NCBI RefSeq assembly: GCF_907164915.1
Contig: NC_061869.1
Location: forward strand, 9,969,721-10,033,720
Origin: Impatiens glandulifera
Lineage: Eukaryota > Streptophyta > Magnoliopsida > Ericales > Balsaminaceae
Reading direction: 5' to 3'
Length of the DNA stretch: 64,000 nucleotides
Positions 12,932 through 23,996 of this stretch are shown here, piece by piece. Made by a program: the position numbers and the translations under genes. The notes beneath the pieces are model-generated. The model did not search any database. It was not told the DNA's origin and worked only from the letters and a program-made list of their open reading frames with translations. Position 1 is the first letter of the stretch. The number at the start of each line of letters is the position of its first letter.

Positions 12932-14479
12932 TTGATCAATTTTTATTTAAAAAAATATATATTTTATCCAAGGTATAAACAAAATCTACAAATTTGAATC
13001 GGTCAAGTAATTAATAGTTGTGTATGAAAATATTAAAAAATGACTAGACTCATTTTTATTTCTTGGACGGTGGTAATTATTTTCTCCACTTCTACTATTA
13101 TTGTTAATTATTTTTTTAATACTTACATATGCTAATTATTTTATCACTTATATTATTTATAATTATTTTATTAAATTATAAATAATTGATTTAACCAACC
13201 TAATATATATTTTTGATATTCTATATTAATTATTTTTTTAACCCATAAAAATAAGCTAAATAAGAGTAATTTAAAAAAATAAAATATCACGAGTTCTATT
13301 TATATTTATACCATTTTCATGGTTAGAGTGAATGGAATGATTATGTGTTAAGTTATCTTAATTTCTTTTTTACAAATATGTCTAGGAGTTTAAATTTGAC
13401 AAATATGTTTAATATTGTTTTTATATATTTGACTTTTCTTTTTTCAACCAATAGCTACACCCATATTAGGTGTGATTTTTTTTTTTTCTTTCTATTACTT
13501 TTTTTTCTTTCTAGTGAGTACTATAATACTAAGTTGATAACTATTTGTCTTTCCCTTTGACTATTTTATGCTTTCCTCCAATGGCACAACAAAATGTATG
13601 AGACCTACAAACCTATAATTGTGACTCCATAGTCCTACCTATTTGAAATACATAGATAAGTTGAGTTTGAGAAAAAGAATCTTTATTTGTTTTTTTGTAT
13701 GGGAAGAAGTATATTCTAAAACATAACTTAATTAATATACACAAATTCATTTATTTAACAACATTTAACATTTAAACCCACCAAATATTGTATTTCAAAA
13801 TATGTCCCACCAAGACTTACAACCAAAATACTTTTTTTTTTCATTAGTCCAAGAATTGAAGGAAAATTTCGATTTTTAATTTAATAATTAATAATAAATA
13901 AATTTTAAAATTCTTAGGCAATATGTAATACCTTACAAAAATAAATAAATTAAAATGGTGTAGTAGATTTGTAACGAAGCCGAATAGTCTTTGAGCATCG
14001 ATTATCAGATGTAAGTATGATCAAATTGGTCTGGTTGGTTCACAAAAATGTTTAATTATTTAGCGGGTGTAGTATTTTGAAAGAAATTTATTTTATGTGG
14101 AAAAATTTCGTGAGTAATTCAGATTCATTGTAAGTCAATTTTTTTGGGACGACATTTAATGTAGTGTCAAAAGTCTAATTACGATATATCTTGAGCTATA
14201 TTTCATTGCTATAGGTAAAAACACCAACATTAATAACATGTTTGATCATCAAGTATAGTGGTTTCACTAGCTGAATTAAATATACAAGTAGATTAAACAT
14301 TATGAAGAGTTTTCCCGATCATAATAGAGTTTTATTTTTGGTAAGATGCAATTAAGTGTCCTCATCTAACCAAGACATTATGCATTGTCAAAATATGAAT
14401 AGTTTCATTTGGGTGATTAGTACAATTTGTTCGCTAAGATGAATTCATATGATTTTTGTTGGAAGAAATTTTAAGAGTA

Positions 14480-14990
14480 AAAAATTTCATCTAAAATTGC
14501 GTGCTTTGATGGAGCGTTATTCACGATGGAATTCTTACTGATTATATGTGTATGAATATTGTATTATGTTAAGTCGTTGTCGTATGTGTAACAATGAAGT
14601 TGAATCGACAACTCACTTACTTTTGCATTGTCGTGGAATGAGTAGTATTTGAAGGCTTTTGTGGAGTATTACTGAGATTAATTAGGTGATGCCCGAGTAT
14701 TTGGATAGTTGTTGATAAATTTGGATTGATTCGACTGATATGATAGACTTAAATATTTGGGTTATTATCCCATTTATTTTCTGGTGGTTTACCTAATTTG
14801 AGAGAAATTGTCAAATTTTAATATTTGTAATCGTTTGATTCGTATCACTCATAATATTATTATTATGTCATTTTTTAAAGTTCATTTTGAAAGTCGATAG
14901 ATTCGGTCGATTTATTTTTTTATAACTTACGAGTTCGAGTTCGATAACCTATTGAACAACATAGTTGTATTTTTTCATATCATTATTTGT
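14480..14990 (+). mobile_element. LINE 3'-end fossil with a zf-RVT (reverse-transcriptase-associated zinc-binding) remnant
   Basis: Reading on plus from about 14569 gives CRMCNNEVESTTHLLLHC, the C-x2-C...H-x4-H/C pattern of the zf-RVT domain found at the C-terminus of plant L1-type ORF2 proteins. IWRLLW-like residues follow, interrupted by several stops. The downstream 14810-14930 stretch is similar to 50400-50520, which marks the same LINE family tail. No start, ORF1 or reverse transcriptase core remains. Confidence 0.6.
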
Positions 14991-16260
14991 CATTGTGTAT
15001 AAACAATTTTTAATCTACCTTTATTATTTTAAAAAATAAAATATCTTACAAAACTAATAATAATTTAAATTCATTAAAAAAGTGAGAACAAATTCAAAAG
15101 TTTAATAAAACTATAGTTAGACTAAATATTTATCTGCACGGTGCATGTCTATTGATTTGAACAATTATTTATTTTTTGGTTTTTTACTGTTTTTTATTTT
15201 AAATTTATTTAACCCGAATATTCTTGAATACATATTTTACACAACTTTTTCAAGTAAGAACGACGGTATACCCGATTTAATTTGAGACAAACTAATCTCT
15301 TTTATTTATCATATTACTTAATTTATTAAAAATATATTAAAATATTTTTTACTTTAAATTATAATTTTATTATTATATATTAATATCTTTTAAATATTTT
15401 TATTAAAAATATCTCTACTTCACAAAATTATCATCAAATCATTAATTATATTTCTCTCTCCAAATTTTTTAAACTCCAACATCTAAGATAGACATATTGA
15501 TTAGTTATAAAATAATTTTGCAAGTTGAAAAATTTATTTATTAAAATAAAATACTTTTAGAACATTTTATTGCATTAACTCATAGTAAAAATTAAACCCA
15601 AATTAACCCTAATAAAATAATATATAACTAGTCCGGCTTGGGCCGGTCTACATCCAAAAGTTTTGAGGCGATTGTTTCAATAATTCATTGTTCAACCATT
15701 CTTAAAACTACAATGAAATGGAAGGCCCTTTAAAAGCTGTAGTTTTTGTGAGGAACTTTTCTAAGTTTACATTTAAAGTAGTACAAACCTTAGGATTATT
15801 CGAAATCATTACAATACAAGGTCAAATATTTTCGGTAAGTTTCTTTTGTTTGCGCTATTTTCATTTAAAAAGTACAAAAATCGACAAGATGCATGTTGTT
15901 TGATTTTTGAACCGTCTTAAGTAAGGTGAATGTTGTTTAATTTATACCTGCTAATAGCCAATATTATATATAGAGCGACGGTTGAGTTATTCGTTAATAT
16001 TGAACCAAAATATAATGAGAAAAATAGCTACATTCATAAGTGTTTCTATAACTTCAGTCACTAGTCCTTTCTAGTCGTCACGGTATATTGCTTTTGACAC
16101 TCGATAAATATTTATTAAAATTGTTTTTTCTTGGGTCAATAGCGACGAGAAAGAAATCCCCGATGTTTTTGCACCTTTTATATCAGTGAATGTGTCCGTT
16201 ACTTTGATTAAAATCTAATAATTTAGATATGTTTTTCGTTTCTTCCAAGTTAACATACAA

Positions 16261-17710
16261 ATGGATAAAAAACTATTTAATGCTGCATGGGCGGGAGACA
16301 TTGTTGCCCTAAGGAAACTAACAAAAGAAGATCCCCGAATTCTTCACTCATCGTCATTAGTAGGAGGAGACAACCCGTTACACATTGCTTGCATGGCAGG
16401 TCACCGTCATTTTGCGAAAGAAATGATAAAATTGAAGAAAAATATAGCGGAGGAACTAAATGAAGACGGTTTGAGCCCTCTTCACATTGCTGCCTCCAAT
16501 GGAGACTTGGAGATCGTGAAGGAACTCCTAAATATCGAGGAGGGAGCAATATTGTGTAAGGTGAAAGGGAGAGAAGGACAAATCCCTCTTCATTGTGCGG
16601 TTATTAAAGGAAGATTTGATGTGATCAAGGAGTTGGTGACGGTTGATCCTCGATCTGTAGCTGAGGCTACAGCTCGAGATGAGACTGTTCTCCACCTAGC
16701 CGTAAAGAATAACCAATTCAAGACTTTACAGTTTTTGGTGGGACATCTCAACGGGATGAACATGAATAATCTATTAAAAAATCAAGACGATCAAGGAAAT
16801 ACCATTTTACATCTTGCCATTTTCAAGAAACAATATGAGGTAGTCTCTTATATTTTTGTTTACAATGAAACTTGTCTAGATAAAAAGAAATGCACTTTTC
16901 TTTTGTGTGTATTCAATTATTTGAGGTGAGTCCATGCATGCATGCATGCAGGTGATAAATTTCTTGCTTTGCAAGGATGAAAACTCTGAAGTTATGGTGG
17001 ATGTGAATGCAATGAATTTGAATGGTCAAACACCTCTTGATGTTTTACTCATGCACAATGAAATTGGTGACAACAAGTATGATAAAAGAATGGAGGATAT
17101 CCTACTACAAGCTGGAGCTAAAAAAGGTTCAAATCAATCGTCGACCATAGAACAACTACCTTCTGCACATGTTGAAACCGAGTCTCAAACCGAGCTCTCG
17201 GGCGAGGACATCTTATGGTACACTTATTTCAAGTACAAAGAAGGAAGGGACTCCCCCGGAGATGTTCGCAATTGTCTTCTAGTCATTGTTGCCCTAATCA
17301 CCACCGCTACTTACCAAGCTATTTTAAGCCCTCCTGGTGATGCATGGAAAGACAGCTCATTTGGAAACGGGAAGCCATATATTGCTGGTCGACCAATAAT
17401 GCAAACCTATAGTCCTGTTTTGTATGGCTTTTTTCTCTACTTCAATACGACAGGATTCTGTGCTTCTGTGTACATGATATATTTGTTGACGGGAGGATTT
17501 CCTTTGAAGTTTGAGTTGAATGCCGCGTTGGGTGCTATTGTGATAACTTACGAGATCGCCATTGCTGCTTTCACGCCCAAAGGAGCCGCGCCAACCGTGT
17601 TCTTAGTCTTCTCCATGATAATGCCAATCGCGATGCCTTATGCGATTGGATTTTATAGAGCATTCTTTACCGCTTGTGGGATTAGGTACATGGGCGAGCC
17701 AAGTCCATAA
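16261..17710 (+). CDS. Ankyrin-repeat/PGG-domain membrane protein (ACD6/ITN1-like), gene A
   Basis: Exon 1 (16261-16839, 193 codons) and exon 2 (16952-17710) are joined across a 112-nt phase-0 intron. The donor follows the KKQYE codons and the acceptor is GCAG before GTGATAAAT. The product is about 445 residues. Ankyrin repeats are visible at DNPLHIACMAGH (37-48), LSPLHIAASNGD (71-82), IPLHCAVIKGR (108-118), TVLHLAVKNN (142-151), TILHLAIFKK (181-190) and, in exon 2, GQTPLDVLL (218-226). The PGG domain starts at GRDSPGDVRNCLL (291-303) and has four predicted membrane spans at roughly 299-317, 347-372, 383-402 and 408-430. The C-terminus is GIRYMGEPSP. The family (ACD6, ITN1) acts at plasma-membrane or ER membranes in defence and salt/ABA signalling. 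That role is inferred. Exon 2 is almost the same as exon 2 of gene C at 31881. Confidence 0.9.
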
Positions 17711-18329
17711 TATTTAATCTAGTTCTTGTTATCATATCCTAAGTTTCATTCTTGTTTAATTCATTGTCTTTCAATTTCTTTATTGTTGATGTTGAATAAA
17801 AGTGTGACAATAATTGTTTTCAAAACTATTAAAGAATTGTTTCTTTAAATTGAAATTTGAAGTAAATTATGTTTCAATATAATTAGGGTGATATTTGCGC
17901 GATATATGTTTATGTTAATACTATCTTTGTTTTATTTTTTATAAGATAGTCGTATGCTTGTCTCATATTATTTGTATTAACAATTATTAATAAGATTTTT
18001 CTAATAATAATATTATTATATATGGATCAACAATATGTAAAAATATATCAGTACATGTCATGTAAAATGATTTATGATAAAAGAATACACTCGTTCAACC
18101 CAAACGACCGGGTAAATTAATATATATATTTGTTATATAATGTATATATTTTAAATAGAAATAGATAAAGGTTATGTATATATGGTGCAAATTCTAAGGT
18201 TTTGATTTTTTTTTTATTGCATTTATCCAATTAATCGCTAAGGTAACAACTAAATGGTGCAAATTCTATAAAAAAATTAACAGTTTAAGTTATGAATAAT
18301 TTGTTAGCAACTCAAATAAAAGGTGCACA
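17711..18329. other. 3' flank of gene A, duplicated downstream of gene C
   Basis: The sequence after the stop codon is almost the same as that after gene C (32640-33590). Both copies share the AGTTCTTGTTATCATATCC and TTGATGTTGAATAAAAGTG stretches. The duplication therefore extends beyond the coding exon. It contains a likely 3' UTR and no other gene. Confidence 0.7.
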
Positions 18330-20640
18330 TTAATTTTCACACAAACCTTTTATGAACGTAGTTAATATCCAAATGAAGTTTGTACGTTAATTTCTCCGTC
18401 TTTACATGGTTTGTCTTGATATTTGTCGTTTTAGTCCGCTTCACAAGCTCATCAATTAATTCTGCCCAAACATCCGAATTATGCTTCATGATAAAGTTTT
18501 CCGTAGTATCAAGTATGCCCGCTACCATCATTCGTGCTATAAATTCATTCTTCTTCGCTTGCACGTGACATTTCTTCCTCATTTTTTTTTCTATCACCCA
18601 TATGTTTTACTAGTGATAACTACATCATCTTTAATCTTTAGAGTCCCCAATAATGACGGTCATATGATGTTGTTCTGTTACAGTCTCTAAATTTCTGGCC
18701 CACAACGCTCTTTCGCTCGTCTACATAGACTTCCAACTTCAAAGACTATATTAATGATTGGTCCGGTGGCCATACATGTCATATTCATATGTTGATTTGG
18801 GTGTACGTCTCAACTTGGACCTCAAGAACTAGTTTTGGTCTTGTTCGTAGTATTTTAATTAATAAATTGAGTGATGTAATAAATAAAAGGACATGATATT
18901 TTTACCGAGAAGACCTTGTCTTCGTGAGGGCCTATATGTTGTTAGTTGTTAAGACATGTGCTTTCCCATTACACATTATATACTTCTCATAAAATGAATC
19001 AACCAAAAGGCAAGTCATTTGTGACTTCCATTGACATCACAATGACTTGATCGAGTTAAGTCGCTCCCAATCCATCTTCTTAAAATAAAAAACCACTTAC
19101 TTTTACCATCAAAAACAAGTTAGTTGAAGAGAAAACATATACCAAAGAGATCCCAATGAGTCATTTTCTAGGTGCAACATCTCAATCTCCCATAGGAATT
19201 TCATCTCGGAGAGTTTAAATTATCGCTTTGTCAGGTTGTGAAGTTCTTCAAGAATGAAAATATCACTTCTTTTCGCCAACACAAAGTTCTTTTCATATGG
19301 TTTCCATTTGCTGCATTAAATGGTTTCAAAAGTTCCTTTGCTCCCTTCCTATGATATTTTTGGCGTCTCTCCCTCGTATTAAAATTGTAGTTTGGACATT
19401 TCTTAACGTTGCCCACTCTTCTGAGTCTTCTCTAAACCAAGATCTTTTGATTTTCCATAATTTCATTGTAACCCACATCTTGAACGGAAATTTCAGTCTC
19501 ATAAATAACAGGTTCAATATCAATGTCAACAAAATTTCTTTTGTCATCCAAATACTCTGCCACATATACCTTAGAATATTCCAAACATGGTATTTCATAA
19601 ATATTCATATTAAACGGCCGAGCCTTTCCAGCAGCGGAAGTTTCCAAAGAAGACTCTATCTGGATGATTCCAATATAAGTAGAGCAACTAACCTAGACAG
19701 TAGACAGCCGAAATGTCCCAAAATAGATTAAAGTTCCAGGGGATTCGGACTTTCCGGTCACATCTTCTTCAAAGAGACAAAGAGCGATCCATTCTCACCG
19801 ATTTCACCTTCTTCGAGCTCAATATTTCTTCGCCTCCCATGACTATAAGATCCCGACGTTACCATGGGTGACAATAACATCGAGTTTGAGTTATGTGTCT
19901 ATAATGGCGGCTTTGTTTGGAAAGAATGAGATATCCTAGGCCTAGGGTTAATGGGCTGCGTGAAGAGAGTCTTATGTGTAATTATCATTTGTTTTTCATC
20001 TTGGTTGTCCCTGTACATTTCTACACTTAGTTGACTACCCCATTTTGTTTGGTCCCAGATATTGTTACTAGTGAAGCTCCACCATATCTTGTTTATATAA
20101 ATACAAACCTTGGTCGAAATTCTCAAATATCTAATATCCATCATCTGAGTTCAAATGATCAATTAATATTTCTTTGAAAGTATTCATCTCCATCTCTTCA
20201 ATCACCACTTGTAATATATTTAAGGGAGATTGGATACCATAACCAAAATAGGTATACTATACAAACTCGACCAATTATATCCCGTAAAAAATGAGGGTCT
20301 ACACTAATATATCTATTTTGGTTTGATTTTTAAGTTCTCACCTCCAAGAAAACTGTACATTCTAACTTGAGGCTTCAACACACCAACAAAGAGGAGCCAT
20401 GATGTGCCTTCTTGAGCCCCGAGACAAGTAGGGGCTTGAATCTGGCGACCCATTGAGATATCTTCTTCTTCACAGAAGCTATTGTCAACCTTTGTGTCTC
20501 TTTTCCTTTGAGTGCAAAAACAACGTTTTTAGAAATCCATGTCCGATCTCTTGGAAGTTGCAAGGATATCAACTTATGTACAATGGAATTTGGGGCATAC
20601 CACAAAATGGTAGCAATGAGTGTGAAAGACTTATAGACTG
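18330..20640 (-). other. Unrecognised conserved block, copy 1, possible decayed minus-strand gene
   Basis: Most of this block has a second copy at about 33590-34717 plus 41231-42720. Open minus-strand pieces are seen at about 18337-18597, 19432-19647 (MNIYEIPCLEYSKVYVAEYL) and 20375-20605 (LQLPRDRTWISKNVVFALKG, then WVARFKPLLVSGLKKAHH). The last piece is 20 nt from a second usable frame and keeps its sequence in the other copy, yet frames are broken and shifted between copies. I do not recognise the family. It could be a captured gene fragment, an untranslated region or a transposon relic. A start-like ATG context occurs near 19840 on the minus strand. I assign no function. Confidence 0.35.
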
Positions 20641-20737
20641 ACTAATGGTAATGCAACATATTACATATGCATAGGGTCCTCCACCTTAGATTGCCCCGAT
20701 TTTTTTTTTAAATATGTTCTTCCTAAGTCTTAACCCT

Positions 20738-20890
20738 AGAACTGGTCGGGCCTAAGAGGTGGATATTAACTCTAAGGTTCTGGGTTCGAGTCCGTCAGGC
20801 GACAAGTTCTGTGTCTGGTTAAATTGTTAAGTGTGTTTGCGAGCTATATGTTTAATCCGTTGTCTATTTTTTTTAGAACTGGTAGGGCCT
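20738..20890 (+). mobile_element. tRNA-derived SINE with 16-bp target-site duplication
   Basis: The body at 20754-20874 (121 bp) contains GGTTCGAGTCC, a perfect RNA polymerase III B box, with an A-box-like GAGGTGGATATTAA upstream, and ends in a T run. It is flanked by near-perfect 16-bp repeats (20738-20753 and 20875-20890; AGAACTGG then GGGCCT) that differ at one base. The paralogous locus at 42785-42800 has a single uninterrupted copy of this 16-mer, so it is the empty site. This proves insertion after the segmental duplication. Confidence 0.8.
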
Positions 20891-22435
20891 GAGACATACT
20901 TGGCGACGCCACACGACACCACGGGTGATTTGCATGCTGAAAGAGTGCTCAATTTGGCCTAAATTTGACCAAGGACATATTAAAGTAGGCATTGGTTTTT
21001 CTTAGATAATTATATAAAGAGGGCACCGTTTCTATTGCTAAATTTCAATTGTGAGTGTCTATAGGTTTAGTGGCCCATAGACGAAGAGGAGTGATAAGGG
21101 AGGGAATTTGGGAGAGAGAATGAGAGAGAATGATGTGTCACTATATCACTGATTGAAAAAATGATAAAGGATGAAGAGAGAGAAAAGTAAAAAATTTTCT
21201 TATTTTTTCGACCAATCAAATTATGCCACGTCATTCCCTTTAAAATCATTTCTCAAATTACTTATGTCAAAACAGATTTTTAATTACCAAGATGGATATA
21301 ATAAGAATCTTTACAGAAAATAATATTATTTGGGCAAGATGGGGCTGAGAAGATTTTTAATTCATTCTTGGTCCATATAAATATTTGATTGAACAATTAA
21401 ACAATGTTTTATCAAACAGTTATCATTTGGGGAAGATAATTGTTTGACTTATAATTGTTTTTACATCTAATCGATTTATGTCAACTCATGGAATTTTTTG
21501 ATATGCCATACAATCATATTAAAAGGTGTCAATTTGCAATAAAATAATTATTTAAACCAGTTAATCTAAAATGTAATATGATTGAAAATGAAATATTTAT
21601 AAATAATCGTGATTGATAGTGTGAATTAATACCTAAGTTACAACCAACATAGAAAATGAAAAATAACAAAAATTAGTTATAATTAAAATCTACTTTACAT
21701 GAAAATTAGTGCATGTATCACAAAAATAAATACAATAAATTAGGGTACAACCTTTTATTTAATTAAGATGACTTTTTCTCACAAGGGTAAGGGTAATAAC
21801 GACGAAAATTAGCTACTTATTTTCTGTCTTATTGACAAAAGAAAAGTAATTTTAATAACTATTTATTAAAATGTCAGAAGAAATAGCAACGAATATCCAA
21901 TTGTTTGTTATTGAATTTTAACGACGATAATTTGAGAAATAGTACGACTTTTATATTACAAAACTAAATTTATTTTAGATTAACTTGAATGAAATATATA
22001 AAATAAATGAAAGTTACATAAAATCTCACTAAATATCATGAAATATATTAAGAATACTCAGTAATTTTAAATACGATAAAATTATTTTTTAAACTCTTAA
22101 AACGTTCCTCCTAAGAAAAATACTAGTTATGCGTTCCTGTTACATTTCTTTTGATCAATAGCGACAGATAATTCAACTATTGTAATTCCGTGGGCTATTA
22201 GCCATTTTTGTACTTCAACGAGATGATCTATATTAGGTTATACAATATTTTTAAAATGCCACTGACCCTCAAAAGTCTCATATTTATGCAAACCAATCAA
22301 AAGTATAGTTCATCACGAGAAATCGTCACTAATATGATATACACAACTATTTTATAATAGCAATTTGTCTTTAAAAAAGAATAAAAAATTACTTCTTAAT
22401 TGGTGGGATATCCATTGACTTGGTTCTATTCTTCT
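20891..22435. other. Spacer between the duplicated block and pseudogene B
   Basis: The first roughly 170 bp (to about 21060) pairs with 47879-48040, the right-hand edge of the duplication. The rest is AT-rich, with no coding frame, RNA gene or clear repeat. Confidence 0.5.
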
Positions 22436-22445
22436 AAGTCAACAT
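22436..22445 (+). promoter_or_regulatory. W-box-like AAGTCAACAT upstream of pseudogene B
   Basis: AAGTCAACAT carries the complement of TTGACT, the WRKY-binding W-box core. The same ten bases occur upstream of genes C (30044) and G (55620) at about 110 bp before the ATG. Here the distance is 594 bp because a solo LTR has been inserted. Binding is inferred only. Confidence 0.45.
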
Positions 22446-22492
22446 TGGAAAGAAAATAGAAGGAAAAGATATGGCATTCTAAATTAAAGTCA

Positions 22493-22945
22493 TGTTAGAA
22501 TTATATTAATTAGATTCTAATTTAATGTGTGAGAAATTAAAATCTGAATGCAGCGGAAGCGTACCTTAATTAATCGCATGAATCTTTTCTTTCCTTGTAA
22601 TAGAAAAAGTCTTTAATCTTCTATTTCTTTAGACTTTCTTTATGTAGAATAGTTCTTCCATTTGACGAGTAAGTCAATAGGTTTCTCCCTCTGTTGATGG
22701 GGACGCAAAGGAGAATTGACATTACTTCAAATAGGGACCATTACCATTACATATAATCAACAATAAGTTAGTTATTATGGTTTGACAATTTCTAATTTAG
22801 CCCCTTCATAAAATTAGAAATGTCACTTAGGTATCCTCACTTTATATTCATGACAAATACACCCATAAACCATAAACTTAATTTCACATTAGATCACATT
22901 ATTGCACAATTATTTATTATACAAGTAAGCCTAAAAATTCCAACA
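22493..22945. mobile_element. Solo LTR (453 bp) in the core promoter of pseudogene B
   Basis: The segment starts TGTTAGAATTATATTAATT and ends ATTCCAACA, the TG...CA form of an LTR. It is flanked by AGTCA (22488-22492) and AGCCA (22946-22950), a 5-bp target duplication with one change. It contains no coding sequence. Compared with the promoters of genes C and F, it splits the stretch between the ATATGG-ATT (TATA) region and AGCC-TA..CATATTC. I infer insertion followed by LTR-LTR recombination. Confidence 0.6.
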
Positions 22946-23029
22946 AGCCATGCAATACATATTCTTTCTATGCCTTTTCATTCCACACTTAAACATATTG
23001 AGCAAACAAGATAGAGTAAGCTTAATTCC

Positions 23030-23611
23030 ATGGACAGAAGGTTGTTTGAAGCTGCATGGGGTGGAGACCTTATCGTCTTAAAGAGGCTAGCGAATGAAGA
23101 TCCCCGAATCATACACTCCTCGTCGTTAATAGGCAACGACAACCCGTTGCATATTGCTTGCATGACAAGTCACCTCGGTTTTGTGAAAGAATTGATAAAG
23201 TTGAAGAGAAATCTTGCATATGATCTTAATGCGGACGGCTTGAGCCCACTCCATATTTCAGCAGCAAATGGTGACTTCAATATCTTGAAGGAACTTTTGA
23301 GTATCAACAAAGATGCACTACATATGGTTGAAGGGAAAGACCGACGCATCCCTCTTCATTACACAGTTATTAAAGGTCGATTGAACATAGTGAAGGAGTT
23401 GATTGCGATTGATCCTCAATCCATAGAGGTGGCTACCGCCGATCGAGGTGAGACTGTTCTCCACCTAGCATAAAGAATAATAAATTCAAGACTTTGCAGA
23501 TTCTAGCTAGTAGATCATCTTGTTGGAATGGACAAGCAAGATTTATTGAGAAACAAAGATGACCAAGGCAATACCATCTTGCATCTGTCCACTTCAAGGA
23601 AACAATATGAG
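23030..23611 (+). pseudogene. Ankyrin exon 1 of pseudogene B, frameshifted
   Basis: The exon begins MDRRLFEAAWGGDLIVLKRL and keeps the family's repeats through about codon 147. It then loses one base after ETVLHLA (near 23470), producing an immediate TAA. A 4-bp insertion (CTAG, near 23510) restores the ancestral frame. The exon ends at an AATATGAG/GT donor as in its paralogues. A solo LTR in its promoter, a full-length Copia element in its intron and loss of the ankyrin part of exon 2 make it a clear pseudogene. Confidence 0.85.
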
Positions 23612-23650
23612 GTATATCTATAGTTTTATATTTACAGATGTATAAGTTAA

Positions 23651-23978
23651 TGTTACACAATAAACTCAAATAACGGTCAACCATATTTTAAATAATAAAT
23701 TGAATGTCTTTAATGGTGGAGATCTCAAACGTTTCAAACGTTTTAGCAGTTTTAGTAATCAGGGGTCAGCCTTAAATGTTGCTGTTACAGTTTTTGTCTT
23801 TAATATTTGTTTTTATTTCTTGTACGTTTTGTTTTCTGTTAAGAGACTATAAATAAAGGTCTGTGTGCTGAATATGAAGTAAGAGAGAAAAGAATAATAA
23901 AAAGTTTGTTTCAGTCTTGTAGAAGAAATCCTCAAGAGTCTTTCTATCTCCTCTTCCTCCAAAAGTTTATTTTTCTCA
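23651..23978 (+). repeat. 5' LTR of the young Copia element
   Basis: 328 bp, TGTTACAC...TTTCTCA. It contains CTATAAATAAAGG, a plausible TATA box, about 125 bp before its end, so transcription would start in the LTR. It matches the 3' LTR at all but one position. Confidence 0.95.
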
Positions 23979-23981
23979 AAT

Positions 23982-23993
23982 TGGTATCAGAGC
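23982..23993 (+). other. Primer-binding site for initiator tRNA-Met
   Basis: TGGTATCAGAGC is complementary to the 3' end of plant initiator tRNA-Met, the usual Copia primer. It lies 3 bp after the LTR and 3 bp before the gag-pol ATG. Confidence 0.95.
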
Positions 23994-23996
23994 GCC

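Larger units (their letters stand above)
11465..16260. other. AT-rich spacer of 4.8 kb between the kinase-like gene and the ankyrin cluster
   Basis: No intact gene is seen. The spacer contains the promoter side of the kinase-like gene, an imperfect tandem duplication (about 11863-12780), a TA microsatellite (12896-12928) and a LINE fossil (about 14480-14990), all listed separately. The last 300 bp should hold the promoter of the ankyrin gene starting at 16261. I do not see a clean TATA box there. Confidence 0.6.

Noticed and set aside
13345..13560. Short plus-strand frame in AT-rich spacer
   Set aside because: Composed of Phe/Leu/Asn runs expected from T-rich DNA; no motif, splice context or paralogue.
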